Of a stretch of DNA of 64,000 nucleotides, positions 26,331-37,268 are shown piece by piece (within the stretch, counting starts at the first letter, position 1; each line of letters begins with the position of its first letter). Source of the DNA: Bryoerythrophyllum caledonicum (Eukaryota; Streptophyta; Bryopsida; Pottiales; Pottiaceae); NCBI GenBank assembly GCA_963971425.1, contig OZ020516.1, positions 17,286,593-17,350,592 of the forward strand. The letters are read 5' to 3'. A program made the translations under genes and the position numbers. Under the pieces are notes generated by a model that was not told where the DNA came from, ran no database searches, and was given only the letters and a program-made list of their open reading frames with translations.

Positions 26331-27087
26331 ACGTTTAATAACTTGAAGTTGTTTCACAATGCATTGGGGGTTAACGTGGAGTCTTTTGGAATTGGTTGAA
26401 GGTATTGGTCGCTTGTAAATCATCTTTGACAACCCCTGAATTATCGAAGAACCGATCATTTCCAATATCTAGGGGCAATATGCAAGGTGGAAGTGTTCAA
26501 TTCTGAATGTGCAAATTTTATTCAAGTCTGTTACACATGTACATAAACATAGGTGTTCATGCTTGAACTCCCTAGAATCAATTACCTAGGATCCTAGGAT
26601 TCTCCATTGCTTTGTTGAGATGTTTTACAATGTTGCAAAGGCACATACTCACGTGGTCAAGGGGAGGCTGTGAAGAGGCTTTGGAGGAGGCTGAGCATTG
26701 CATTTTTATCACCAGGTTCGCATCTTATCAATGATTTCTGGGCTCTATCGAATTCTGCAGAAATGCACATTGTGTAGAGTATTGGAACGTTGACCATTTA
26801 TATGAATGATTCAAGTATCATTGTATTGACACTCATTGAGCAACCATGTCTCTTACAAGTTGGGTAACCTTTTTCTCTAAACCCATTAACAAGAAGGATG
26901 GCTTTTAATTTTGAGGAAGATTTGGAAGCCAAGGTACGAACCTTTTCTCCACCTTCGTGCTTTGGAGCAATTATCTAAGTATCACTGTCTGCTAGTCGTC
27001 TTTCAACTGGTTCACATGGAATATCCTCGCTTTTCAAAATTTGAAGGAAATGATTGATGGGATTTTCTAGACGTGAATAGTGAGTTG

Positions 27088-28200
27088 AGAAACTTGCCTA
27101 TTTGACTAGAGAAGCCATCTATCCTTCGGGTTGGATGTCTCTTTTGCATTTGGAAGGAAATAACTTTTCAAAGTTCATTTTCTCCAGATCAGAACGACAT
27201 CTCTCCACTTTAAACAAGAAAGGTCAGCTGGATTTGCCGACATAGAGAGGGTACTGTAAATAGGAGTCACGATTGACAGATATGTCATAGCTTTAAGTGT
27301 GATATTCATGCTTAGGTATTATTGGCCTACACCTGAAATCGATAATCACCCTTGAGTGTAGAAAAGTCCTAAATTCCTGAAGCATTATTGGAAGTTATAG
27401 AGTGGAGTTATTCTCGGGCCGAGGATAACCAGTGTTATAGAGTGAGCTATTCCCCAACCGAGGATAACCAATGTTATAGAATGGGATTATTCTCGGGCCG
27501 AGGATAACCAGTGTTATAGAGTGAAGTATTCCCATGCCGAGGATATCCAGTGTCATAGAGTGGAGTATTCCCCAGGTCCGGGATAAACAGTGTTATAGAG
27601 AGGAGTATCCCTAAAGCCCAGGATAACCAGTGTTATAGAGTAGAGTTATTCTTGGGCTGAGGATAACCAGTGTTATACAATGAAGTATTCCCAGGCCGAG
27701 GATAACCAGTGTTATAGAGTGGAGTTATATCCTGAACCAAAGATAACCAGTGTTATAGGATGGAGTATTTCTCAGGCCGAAGATAACCAGTGTCATAGAG
27801 TGGAGTTATCCTCGGGCCGAGAATAACTTTGATTTATGGAAAGTGCAGCTATCCCCGGGCCGAGGATAACATTAACTTCTTGAGGTGGAGTTTACAAACT
27901 TGCCTATTTGACAAGAGAAGCCATCTATCCTTGAGGTTGGATGTCTCTTTTGTATTTGGAAGAAGATAACTTTTCAAAGTTCATTTTCTCTAGATTAGAA
28001 CGACATCGCTCCGCTTTAGATAAGAAAGGTCAACTTGATTTGCTGATATAAAGAGGGTACTGTAAATAGAAGTCACAATTGACATATATGGCATAACTTT
28101 AAGTGTGATATTCATCCTTAGGTATTATTGGCCTATACCTAAAATCTATAATCACCCTTGAGTATAAAAAAGTCCATAATTCCTGAAGTATTGTTGAGGA
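27088..28200 (+). repeat. ~310-bp direct repeat bracketing a 40-bp minisatellite
   Basis: 27088-27395 and 27892-28200 align almost base for base from CTTGCCTATTTGAC to ATTCCTGAAG. By eye about 17 of the differences are C or G in copy 1 against T or A in copy 2, versus about 5 the other way. The minisatellite fills the space between them. Confidence 0.8.
27394..27872 (+). repeat. 40-bp minisatellite, about 11 units
   Basis: The unit begins GTTATAGAGTGGAGTTATTC and ends GGGCCGAGGATAACCAGT. Units differ by point changes and 1-3 bp indels; a diverged last unit lies at 27841-27872. No unique spacers separate the units. Confidence 0.9.
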
Positions 28201-30883
28201 ATCTAACAATGGTGAAACCAAAGCAACCAGACTTGACTAAAAACGATTCGGTCCTAGACCACTGATTAGTATTCTAAACCCTTAAATAGTGGAAACCCAC
28301 CTGAAAGGAACTGTTAGGCCGTAGTGGTGTATCTACAATTAAGAATAACTTCGAATGCGTACAATTTCTAAACATTGGAGTTATCCTCAAGTCAAGGATA
28401 ATTTGACAAATCCCTCAACCTCATAAGGAGAAAAGTACAAGACTATGAGCTGATCCTAGTCCATTTCTTCTGAATTCCAATAGAAATTACCTCTGAGCCG
28501 AAGAATTAGCTTCAAGTCCTAAACAATCCTAAACTGCTATGAATTATGCTAAAGCTAAGAATAAACCTCTCCCTAGGATAATTCTTCTTGTTAGTACCTG
28601 ACATCAATAAAAATCCACCCTAAACACTTACTGAACCAACGTTTAAATTCTAAAGAATTTTGACTATTAACTGAGATTTATTTTTTGAGACGATTTTTAT
28701 ACCACGCTCTAGATCGTTGAAAGAGCTTTCCAAAAATATATTACACTAGATCATCCAAAACGAATCCGAGGAGATATCTACGGATGAAGTTATAATCTTG
28801 AACTTCATCATTGGATAACTCATTGGTTTTGTATTGGATTAAAATTATAAAAATACCTTAGGACTCTGAATTTTAAGGTGAGGGACGAGGAAAAATAATA
28901 ACGTGCATTCGCCGATAAAACGTGCATTCGCTAACTACGCACGCATATACACTGGTGTAGCTCCTTTTGTTAAACCGTGTAGTTGTGTATACGCGAATGC
29001 AGTGCATTCGCGTATCCTCTAGCTGTAGGAAAAAATAACACCACCATTGGAATCGCAGACCCTGAAAATCGGGGGGATTGGGTCAAGTCAAAATCCCAAA
29101 ATAAAAACTCAACTTTCTCTAGGATGCCCATGTAACCCCAAACCCTAAAAGTATTTGTTAAGCTAGACTGATAATAGTATCCTATTAGATCATAATTGCA
29201 GACTTAGGTGAGATTGATTGGAACTAAATAAACTCATGTAATAGTTACACACTCATCACATCAAGCTTACAAGGACTTGATATGGATTGAACGCATGATG
29301 TGGAGATCAGTCTATCTACATGTCTCTTTTATTAGCTGCATACATGAGTGTACCACCACTTCGAATTCTAAACTTGTTGGACCACAATTTTGGTTGTATA
29401 TTGCAATAGAAAAGAAGAGTAAGATCATGCCTTGTATTGGGTTGTCCTATCCTCACCTATGTCCTCTAAACCCTAAATTCCAAATCCAAACCTAAACAAT
29501 CCTTATTTTCTTCAAAATTCAATTATAACCTATATTTTGACATAAATTTTTGATATAGTGTATTGTAACAAATTTGTAAACATACACTTTTTAATATAAT
29601 TATTTTTCTTGCGATTTTTCATACATAATTTATAGCATATATTGTTTAAAAATTTCGACAACAATACTTTTTGATGAGAACTACTTCCAATTCATCACTT
29701 ATAGAATATTAATATAGTGTTTTAGGGGATCCAAGGGATGAATTGAAAAGCTTAGAGCATAAGGGAAAAGTCAAAAAAATGGATAGTTGAAAAAGTTACT
29801 TTTGAAGGTGAAGGGATACTATGGAAGCAATGTTTGTTCATTGTCCAAAATATGGACATCGATGCACTTAAGGGTTAATTGGTTGATTATTTTTTGACAA
29901 AGATAAAACTCTACAAAGGATTTTGTAGTTGTTAATAAAAGTTCCATATTTTGTATCTTTGAAGATGTTTGGAATAAGTAATATGCTAACATTTGAGGTC
30001 AACTTCTTCTCTACTTCATTGTTAGAGTACTTTTTTTCTCAAATCATTACATACCCTCTTTACTCTGATAGACCTCTCTGCCGCTACTACTCAATCATTT
30101 ACTAATTGAAATTGAAAAGTCTAATTCCAACTACATCCACAGATTGAATTTCTTCATAAATCAACCTACAGTTTCTCAATGATGACCCAATTGAATTCAG
30201 AATCTCACACATGGCACAAAAACACTGACAGCATGTACACTTGGTCGTATCCTTTTCTAAACAGTGACCAACCGATCTTTTTGTGACTTCTGAGGTGAAG
30301 AAACATCAACGCGAGCAGAAATGAGCATATAGGAGTGCGCATCTTACGGTGCACTCGCATGGCTTTCCAGGAATCATGTAGAGACATCTCATATGTCCCA
30401 ATAGTAGCAAACATGCACACGGCTGTTGGGAATCAAAAGTGAACTCATACTCGGCTACTAGTAGCTTCCATAAACGCAAATTCTGCAGAAATTGAGCTCC
30501 CTCACAAAACAAACACTATCATCATCCATTTTTTCTTATTACTTGGCACACTACAATCCCAGGCGAAACAAAAGCCGCTTCAAATGGATAATGCAGAAAA
30601 TGAAACTCGCAAAGAAACATCATCCCGCACAATATCTCAACTTACATTACTTGGTGCTACTGATACGTAGCACAATCTGTGACGCAACCGAGACCACGTC
30701 TACCAAGAGGAAAGGAAAAAAGGGGGGGCGGTATGCCAGTCTAGAGTAACTAAAACTACATACACTGAAGTTCCAGCACACAAAAATCATTCATTCAGCT
30801 ATTGATGCAGGTATCAAAGTGTATTGCAGCTTTTGGGGGACTGGTTCTCCTGAAAAAGTAGAAGACAAATCTAGGTCATGGAG
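28201..30883. other. Intergenic; one strong palindrome near 28.99 kb
   Basis: About 28988-29012 reads ACGCGAATGCAGTGCATTCG continuing CGT, an 11-bp inverted repeat around one base. It is followed by ATCCTCTAGCTGTAGG, which recurs at ~25818 and inverted at ~11030. No gene seen to 30883. Confidence 0.5.
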
Positions 30884-31425
30884 TCATGAACTGGAGCTCT
30901 TCTCTGGAAACAATCCGTGAAACAGGAAGGAGCCACCTGATTTGAGAGCCCATTTTGTTTGAAGTCGTGAGAAATAGCTAAGTGGGCCTGCACTTCCGCA
31001 ACCTTCCGTCGTGCTATACCTCCAGGATTCCACAAGCTGAAATAGATCTGATATCATCTCCAGTTTATCTCCACCAGCACTGCGAACGACATCCACCTGC
31101 TCCAAGAATTCCTCATTTCCAAGTCCTTCAATTTTCAGTTTCTTCCGAACAGATCTCTTACTCACGCTAATATGCGGTCCCTCCCGAGTTCTCACTGGTT
31201 TCTCAGATTCCTTCAAGAATCCTTGTACAGCTTCATCCTTCAGCAATGCTGCAATCTCGTCCATAGCCTGCGCAAAATTCAACTCTGCCCAACACCGTGT
31301 CTCCCCGTCCTACAACTCCATAACAGCGTTTTCATCGTAGGAGGCGAGTAAAAAGATGCCTTTTGGGAAATCAAAGTAAGCATACACCAGCTTGGAAAGG
31401 GGATTACTGACAAGCTCCAGCTCTT
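30884..31425 (-). pseudogene. Unrecognised exon-like ORF with one in-frame TAG
   Basis: On the minus strand an open frame from ~31425 to 30884 is broken only by TAG at 31310-31312. It encodes phrases such as LVYAYFDFPKGIFLLASYDE before the stop and FAQAMDEIAALLKDE, SVSKRSVRKKLKIEG and LFQLVESWRY after it. A strong pyrimidine tract ending in CTTCTTCAAG precedes it, as expected of a 3' splice site. It lies ~130 bp downstream of the Crinkler-type gene on the same strand, so it may be a further exon or a separate decayed gene. I recognise no family. The TAG sits where Gln would fit. Confidence 0.4.
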
Positions 31426-31554
31426 GAAGAAGGAAAAAAAGAAGAAAAGACTCCTAGCACCATTGTGGGAAGATACCCTCCCAACATCAACAACAAGAAG
31501 AATACCCTCCCAAGAAGAAGAAGAATCCACACCTCCAAGCTTGTACTAGAAGGA

Positions 31555-33927
31555 CTACAAATAGCTGTAGCGCCTGAAGTCAACCATGACTACGTACTGA
31601 TCCATCTTTCCCTGCAGCTTCTCCTTGTATCCTCTACTTACCTGCTTGCCCTTTGCATCCAAGAAGTTCTGAAAACCAGTGGAGTCATAGGTATCCTCAG
31701 GGACACAGGAAAATAAGCGGTATCTTGGCTTTTTCAACACATCATCCAAATCCTGTAGGCCTTTAATTTTGTATCCATGATTTCCCTGGGTGTAATGAAA
31801 AAACTGGAGAAGAATGTCGGGGAGGATCACAGCATCGACACTCTGCAGATTTTTTTTCTTCGGTTGGCAATAATCCCCGACCTGGAATTTCCGTAAATCA
31901 CCTAGTTCCTCAAACACCTTCCTGTCCAACTTTTCCAGCTTAAGGTCATCAATCGCTTCTGGTTTCCCATCCTTACAAACTTTTTTCATCTTGAAGTTCC
32001 CACCCTGAGCCACCAAAGAGTGGGCCACAAGCTCGAACATACTCCCAAAAGCTGCGCCAGTAATAGGATAACGGAGTAATTTCTCCAAATACTCGACTGT
32101 ATCAAGCTTAGCCATTGACTGGAGCTGCTGCCAGATCTTTTCCAATACACGTTGGGAAGCAAAGTCGTACTGATGCTTGCTATATGTGTCGTCCAAACAC
32201 TTCATGTGCACAAGTTTGTCAGCGTCGTCATCTTCAAACAACCCAGCAAATAGCTTCACACACGAATCCGTATCCAACTTTTCGATGGCTGCCGTCATAC
32301 TCAGCTCCTCAGAATCACTCCTTGCACGATCAAACACACATCTAGGCACTCCTCCAAACAGCCGGAAATTTTTCATAACAGTCCCTTCGTCGGCCACAGA
32401 CATGTGCCCGTAGACACACCTATGAGGTTCGAAATCCACCAAAAATTCCTCCACCTCCTCCTCAGTCCAGACTGGGACATATCTGACTCTGGACTTGGGA
32501 TGCTTCGCAAATTCGTGATAGTTAGCCTTCTTATTCGAACAAGCCAGAAGCATGCGACATGGAAACCCCAAGGCTTTCCCCTGTCTACCATCCAAAATGA
32601 GCCAAGCAGTAGAATCATAAAGCACATCTTGCAGGTCAAGGTCGCCCACATGCTTAAAGGGACCGAAGGCCTTTGCTTCCGCTAGTGTGAAGTCCAGAAG
32701 ATAGAACGACTTCCAATTTGACTTAAAAACCACTTTCTTCCTCTGTGTTGCAAGGTAAGATATCCAAACCAACGTAAACAGAGACTTCCCAACACCAGCA
32801 GTACCTCGGAAAATGAATCTTTCACTCTCCTTGGCCCCAACCAAGATCCTCATCAAATCTTCATAACATTTGCGAATCCAGATCAAATATCCCGTTGCCG
32901 TTGGAAGATTTCCCAATAGATCCCCACAGACCGCCAGAAACTCGCTCTTCTCCTGGGAATCCCCAGAAACCGCCAGCAACTTCTTCTGCTCATACGCCAA
33001 GAAATTTCGTTCTGCCGAGCGGACAAATTGTTGAATAAACGGTGGAGCTTCTCGAATTGACTTTGGCTTTTTCAACGGTGGACCTTCTGCATACAAACCA
33101 CACTGTAAGAAGAAGAAGACATGGGGGATCTTTAACCTCATCTGAAGCACAAACACCAGACCCGGAATAAGACTATGTGAAAAATTAATGACACTTGCGC
33201 GAAGAGCATCGCAGCAGATCCGCAGTCTTGACAGTCGAATACAAGCTACAAACATATCAGGCAAGAAACACCACTATGCGGTATGGTTGCTTCAGATAGC
33301 AGGCCACAACACCATTATCTCGAAGATTCCTTGAAACCAGAAACCTTGAAAACAACAGACATCTATCACTCGTGGAAGGAGAAAAAGAAGACTCTCTTCT
33401 TAACTTTTTTGCATCCCCTCTCTTCTTAAATACTATCCGACACCCTGATGGGTGAACGCCGCGAAGAAACCTTTTAAAGACAACAAATCACACACCAACG
33501 TTGTGTAGTGTGCAACGAGCCCAGATGTAACAATGAAATTCAGCCGAAGAGGATCATACATCAAAGTCACAGGATTAAATGAAACAGCAAATAAAAGACG
33601 AGCATTTCTCAAAAACCTAAGTGCAACGATCCATTCTAACAATCAACCGCCCCCAAATACAGCCACGAACATCAGTGTCGACACAGCAAACTCTGGATAG
33701 GTAACCATACCAGCAGGTTGAACGAATGCCTTGACGAGTACGTGCACCACACCAGGTCGGGTAGGAAGAATTATGTCCAAGGAATCCTTACTGGCTGCTG
33801 CAAGTGCAGTTTCGGTATCATATCCCGCATCCACCAACTTCTTGATGTCACCATCTTTGAACTTCGCACCTGGACATCTCTGCTCCAAGACGTGGCGAAG
33901 GGCCATGCACTCGTCATCCTCGTCCAT
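31555..33927 (-). CDS. Crinkler/RHS-type protein: P-loop NTPase with C-terminal nuclease-like domain, two exons
   Basis: Exon 1 33927-33711 (ATG at 33927), intron 33710-33087 with donor CTG/GTATGG and acceptor TATGCAG/AAGG (both phase 1), exon 2 33086-31555 ending TAG. The spliced frame is 582 codons without a stop. Exon 1 encodes a small helical domain (DDECMALRHVLEQRCPGAKF), not the LxLFLAK leader of oomycete Crinklers, so host delivery is not implied. After the intron come EGPPLKKPKSI, then Walker A GTAGVGKS, Walker B AWLILDG and, near the C-terminus, SVDAVILPDILLQF..YTQGNHGYK, the D...Q-x-T-like pattern of the restriction-endonuclease fold in Crinkler-RHS proteins. Known members are effectors in oomycetes/chytrids and hot-spot proteins in trypanosomes; many free-living eukaryotes carry them. 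It is the best-preserved gene in the window. Role here is unknown; conflict or transposon defence is conjecture. Confidence 0.8.
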
Positions 33928-34215
33928 CAGGAAAAGCAAAGAAAAGGAGGTGCAAGAAAAACGACGAAATAGTCGAAAATGAAATCAAACCCTAGCGCGT
34001 GCACGCACTCCTGGGAGAGACAAAGTGCAATGCACCGCGATCAAATCAAAAATCTCTGAACCGCAGTAAACCAGGTGGAGAGAGCCGGAAGTGGAAATAG
34101 AGAGCAGGCAAGAGAGAACCGGAAGTGGAAATAAGGAAGAGAAAGGAGACCGAGAGAAAACAGAGAAAACGAGAGCGAGAGACTCAACCCTTGAGAGAAG
34201 AGGAGGTAGTAAATG
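33928..34215 (-). promoter_or_regulatory. Probable 5' leader/promoter of the Crinkler-type gene, CT-rich on the coding strand
   Basis: Directly upstream of the ATG at 33927 the coding strand is strongly pyrimidine-rich. CCGGAAGTGGAAATA (plus strand) occurs twice about 40 bp apart (~34086 and ~34125). Pyrimidine patches are common in plant core promoters; no clear TATA box seen. Confidence 0.35.
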
Positions 34216-34705
34216 AGCAAGAAAAGAAGGCTACTCGCGAAACCAAAAACCCAAACTGGCCATAAATTACGACCGTCCGATTGAAACCCAGGCCGGCCAT
34301 AAATTATTTTCATTCATCCAGATCGAACAGCTGGCACTGTTCATCGATATCCCATCCGGACTCATCCGTCCATTACACTTTTCGTTTGTTCCTACAAGCC
34401 GCTCACGTCCTGAAAGTGTAACTGCATATGGGGTTGTATATGGGGTAGCACTGGTGTAACCCCAGGCTCTCTTACCGTTTGAATGTAAGCACTGGTGTAA
34501 TCCTAGGCTCTCTTACCGTTTGAATATAAGCACTCATGTACAAATTTGTACGACTAAAAGTACAAAAAAATGATTCCATGGTACACTAAAGATGATATTT
34601 AGTGTTAACCACACTAATTTGTTTAAAAATGCTACAAGTTTTTACTTTTGATGAATATTTTTTACCAACTATGTTAACAATGATAACTCCCTTTAGATAG
34701 TATTA

Positions 34706-37268
34706 AAGAAGAAGAAGAAGAAGAACGCCGGTCCCCGTAGGGGGCCGGCGTGAGTGAAGTGCCCGTTCATTCCACCACTAAGTCCATGCCCACCGGGCAT
34801 GGGTTAGTAGTATGGAACTACTTCCCCCTTTCAAGGGTAAACACTATGTACCCAATAACAAGTAACCAGAATAAAAGGGCCCTAGGTCCCAAAAAGTCCT
34901 AAAAGAGGGAGGGCAAGTGCGGTGAAATGCAAATGCGGGCGTAGATCTATAAAGGGGGGTTTGAAGCGTCGGGTAGGGGCTGGTTGTTTTCAAGTTTATG
35001 TTTATGTAGGAGTATCGACATAGCATGTTGAATTGCAATAGTGTTAATACTTGAAAAGGTGGTTTTGATTGAAGTGATGGGGATTTTAAATGTTTCTTCA
35101 CGGGTTGTCATTGAGGCAATGAAGGTGGTGGCTCTAGCACCCCCGGTGATGACAATGAGGGGGTCTACTTTCCATCCTAGTGCTTGAATATCGTCAAGTA
35201 GTGGTTGGTATTTATTTGTTTTGTTTGCAATAGTGTCCGGAGAGAATCTATCATTGCAATATGTGAATTCAATAAATTGGATGGTGAGACTAGGGTCTAT
35301 GTGGTTTGGTGGGGGGTCTTTGTATGATAGTCCTCTAACACATAATAGGTCCGGTTTGAATCTTGCATTACAGTGGCATCTTTGAGTATGACATATGCAG
35401 GGTAATAGCCAAGGAGGGACCGTATTTTCTTGTGGTTTGTCATTAAAGGTTCCGGCATTCATGAGAATGAAACACCGGGATTTGGTTGATGATATAAGTA
35501 GTTTACGAATAGCCCATACGGCTTTGTTATGTCTTTTAACAATTAGTGAGTGTATATGGGGGTTTTGGCACTGGAGTAAGACATGTAGCCATGTGTCTAG
35601 GTCCGTGGTGTTGCAAATTGGACATGTAATTGTAGGGAATCTTTCTATTCCAAAGAAGAGTTGTTTACGGGCATTGCCCATGTATTGCCCGGTGCGGAAT
35701 TTGATTAGGCATGTGATTTGTGGATCCGTTGTAGTGGGGTTTTTCCAGAAATTATTGGATAGTACATTATGAATGTTTGGGTTGCCAGTCCATTTATCAA
35801 TATTGGGGAAGTTTTCTGTAAGTTTTTCTAGGTTATTTACAAGATCATGTTTTTTGAGGTATTTGTCCAAGAATCGTACGGGGCCTTTATCGGGAGTTTC
35901 ACCCATAGAGGGCCATTCATATCTATGAAAGTAATATGGGGTGGCATGGGCGTGTTCGTATGGGTGTTCGGCATTCTTGTGGGTTTTTTCTCTTCCTTCC
36001 TTTGCTAGTTTGTCGGCTTGTTCATTGCCGTCGATATTAGCATGAGCACGGACTTTATGGAGTGTAGTAATCTGTGTACGGTTTTGGAGCATTTCAACCA
36101 TAGATGTAACAATAGTTTTATCCGGGTGACTATTGTGTAAAGTAGGGTGTTTAATATGTATATTAAGGAGATATAATACATTTATGCAATCTGTAAAAAT
36201 GTGAGCCGGTTCGTTTGGGTATTGAGTGGTGATTATTTTAAGGGTTTTGTGTATAGCCATCATTTCGGCTCTTAGAATATTTTGGAGTCCATGTAGTCTT
36301 TTACCTAGTTTAATTTGTTTGGTAGAATTGTATATCCCATAACCGGCTTTCTCTCGGTGCCAATGTCCTGGGCTTACTTCGGTTGGTTCTTTGAAAGAGC
36401 CGTCAGTGTAGTAGCTAAAGTTGGGGTCAAATTTAAGGTCTATATTAATTTGGTAGTAAGAGCGGGGGAGGCTTAGTTCGGTAGTTGGTGATGTGGAGAT
36501 GTTTGTGTGGGGGGTTTTAGACCATTTTTTGTTGCGGTTTATACGGGTTGAGATGGGTGTGGGGAGGGCAATTGCAGTGTATACCTTGTTAATGTTTAGA
36601 TTTTTTGCTATCAAAGTGAGATGAGTGAGGTTTTCTAGATTACCTATTTCACGAGTTTGTTGGTGTATACATAGGATACGTAGGGTTGTTGGTTCAAGGC
36701 AAGGTGTTTGTATTTGCGGTGGAATAGTGGGTTCTTTGTAAGTCATGGAGTCGGCTTCAAATAGTACTATGATGTGGGAGACCGGGAATGGGCCTAAGTG
36801 TGGGTTAGGGTTGTGGTACCAATGAGTGTCGGGAGTGATAATAATGGTGATATTGTGGTTGGGGTCATTATTTGCCGCTAGGCATGCCCAATGTATTGCT
36901 TGTTGTGTTTCTTCTTCGTTGTGAGGGTGTACGAGGCCTATTCCACTCCACTTATAGTCAAAGGCTTTTCCAAGAGACCCAAAAATCTTATCGTATTCAA
37001 ATGGAGAGTAAAATTTTGAGATTTTTGTGGAGCATGTAACGAGGGATGAGAAGTATGAATGTGTGATATTCAGGGATTTTGTAATAAGGTAGTCTAAGAT
37101 AGGAGCGGGTAATGTGTAGTGTGCATTTTTGAGGGGGTCATTTTTGGATATTCGGTAGTTATATCTTTGGTATAGCCAAACAATTTCGGTTTCGAATGTT
37201 TGGGGTGTGACCTTAGACAAAATGCATATATTTTCCAAGAAATTCGGACACCGTCCATTTTGAATTAA
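34706..37268 (-). mobile_element. 5'-truncated LINE (non-LTR retrotransposon), Dualen/RandI-like
   Basis: The minus-strand unit has an open frame (37268-34947), a ~240-bp 3' UTR and a (TTC)n tail at 34724-34706. The last ~100 bp (34806-34706) carry two hairpins, CCATGCCC-GGT-GGGCATGG and GCCGGCCCCC..GGGGACCGGC, and recur alone at 4.6, 11.6 and 59.8 kb with target duplications, which fixes the 3' end of this LINE. No reverse transcriptase lies upstream, so the copy is 5'-truncated or internally deleted. Confidence 0.85.
34947..37268 (-). CDS. LINE ORF2 C-terminal part: PCIF1-like segment, RNase H, CCHC zinc finger, restriction-like endonuclease
   Basis: The frame is open for 773 codons after TAA 37271-37269 and has no early ATG, as expected of a truncated ORF2. 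In order: FGSLGKAFDYKWSG and VHPHNEEETQQAIHWA..IIITPDTHWY (roughly codons 85-165), resembling the PCIF1-like accessory region I associate with algal and protist LINEs (inference). Then RNase H with catalytic acids in YYTDGSF, RAEMMAI, FTDCINVLYLL and HANIDGNEQADKLAKEG. Then CPIC......WLHVLLQC, a CCHC finger, followed by KPDLLCV....IQFIEFTYCND, which fits the PD...E/D core of the restriction-like endonuclease. RNase H followed by CCHC and this nuclease is the order of Dualen/RandI elements first described in Chlamydomonas. The uninterrupted frame implies recent activity of the source element. Confidence 0.8.
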   Translation of the reverse strand, partial: LIQNGRCPNFLENICILSKVTPQTFETEIVWLYQRYNYRISKNDPLKNAHYTLPAPILDYLITKSLNITHSYFSSLVTCSTKISKFYSPFEYDKIFGSLGKAFDYKWSGIGLVHPHNEEETQQAIHWACLAANNDPNHNITIIITPDTHWYHNPNPHLGPFPVSHIIVLFEADSMTYKEPTIPPQIQTPCLEPTTLRILCIHQQTREIGNLENLTHLTLIAKNLNINKVYTAIALPTPISTRINRNKKWSKTPHTNISTSPTTELSLPRSYYQINIDLKFDPNFSYYTDGSFKEPTEVSPGHWHREKAGYGIYNSTKQIKLGKRLHGLQNILRAEMMAIHKTLKIITTQYPNEPAHIFTDCINVLYLLNIHIKHPTLHNSHPDKTIVTSMVEMLQNRTQITTLHKVRAHANIDGNEQADKLAKEGREKTHKNAEHPYEHAHATPYYFHRYEWPSMGETPDKGPVRFLDKYLKKHDLVNNLEKLTENFPNIDKWTGNPNIHNVLSNNFWKNPTTTDPQITCLIKFRTGQYMGNARKQLFFGIERFPTITCPICNTTDLDTWLHVLLQCQNPHIHSLIVKRHNKAVWAIRKLLISSTKSRCFILMNAGTFNDKPQENTVPPWLLPCICHTQRCHCNARFKPDLLCVRGLSYKDPPPNHIDPSLTIQFIEFTYCNDRFSPDTIANKTNKYQPLLDDIQALGWKVDPLIVITGGARATTFIASMTTREETFKIPITSIKTTFSSINTIAIQHAMSILLHKHKLENNQPLPDASNPPL

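Noticed and set aside
27394..27872. Regular 40-bp repeats reminiscent of a CRISPR array
   Set aside because: Units are contiguous with no unique spacers, diverge along the array, and the context is eukaryotic. It is a minisatellite.
35395..35772. Plus-strand 125-codon ORF with Cys/His residues
   Set aside because: It is antisense to the LINE ORF and shows only the mirror of its conserved CCHC region.
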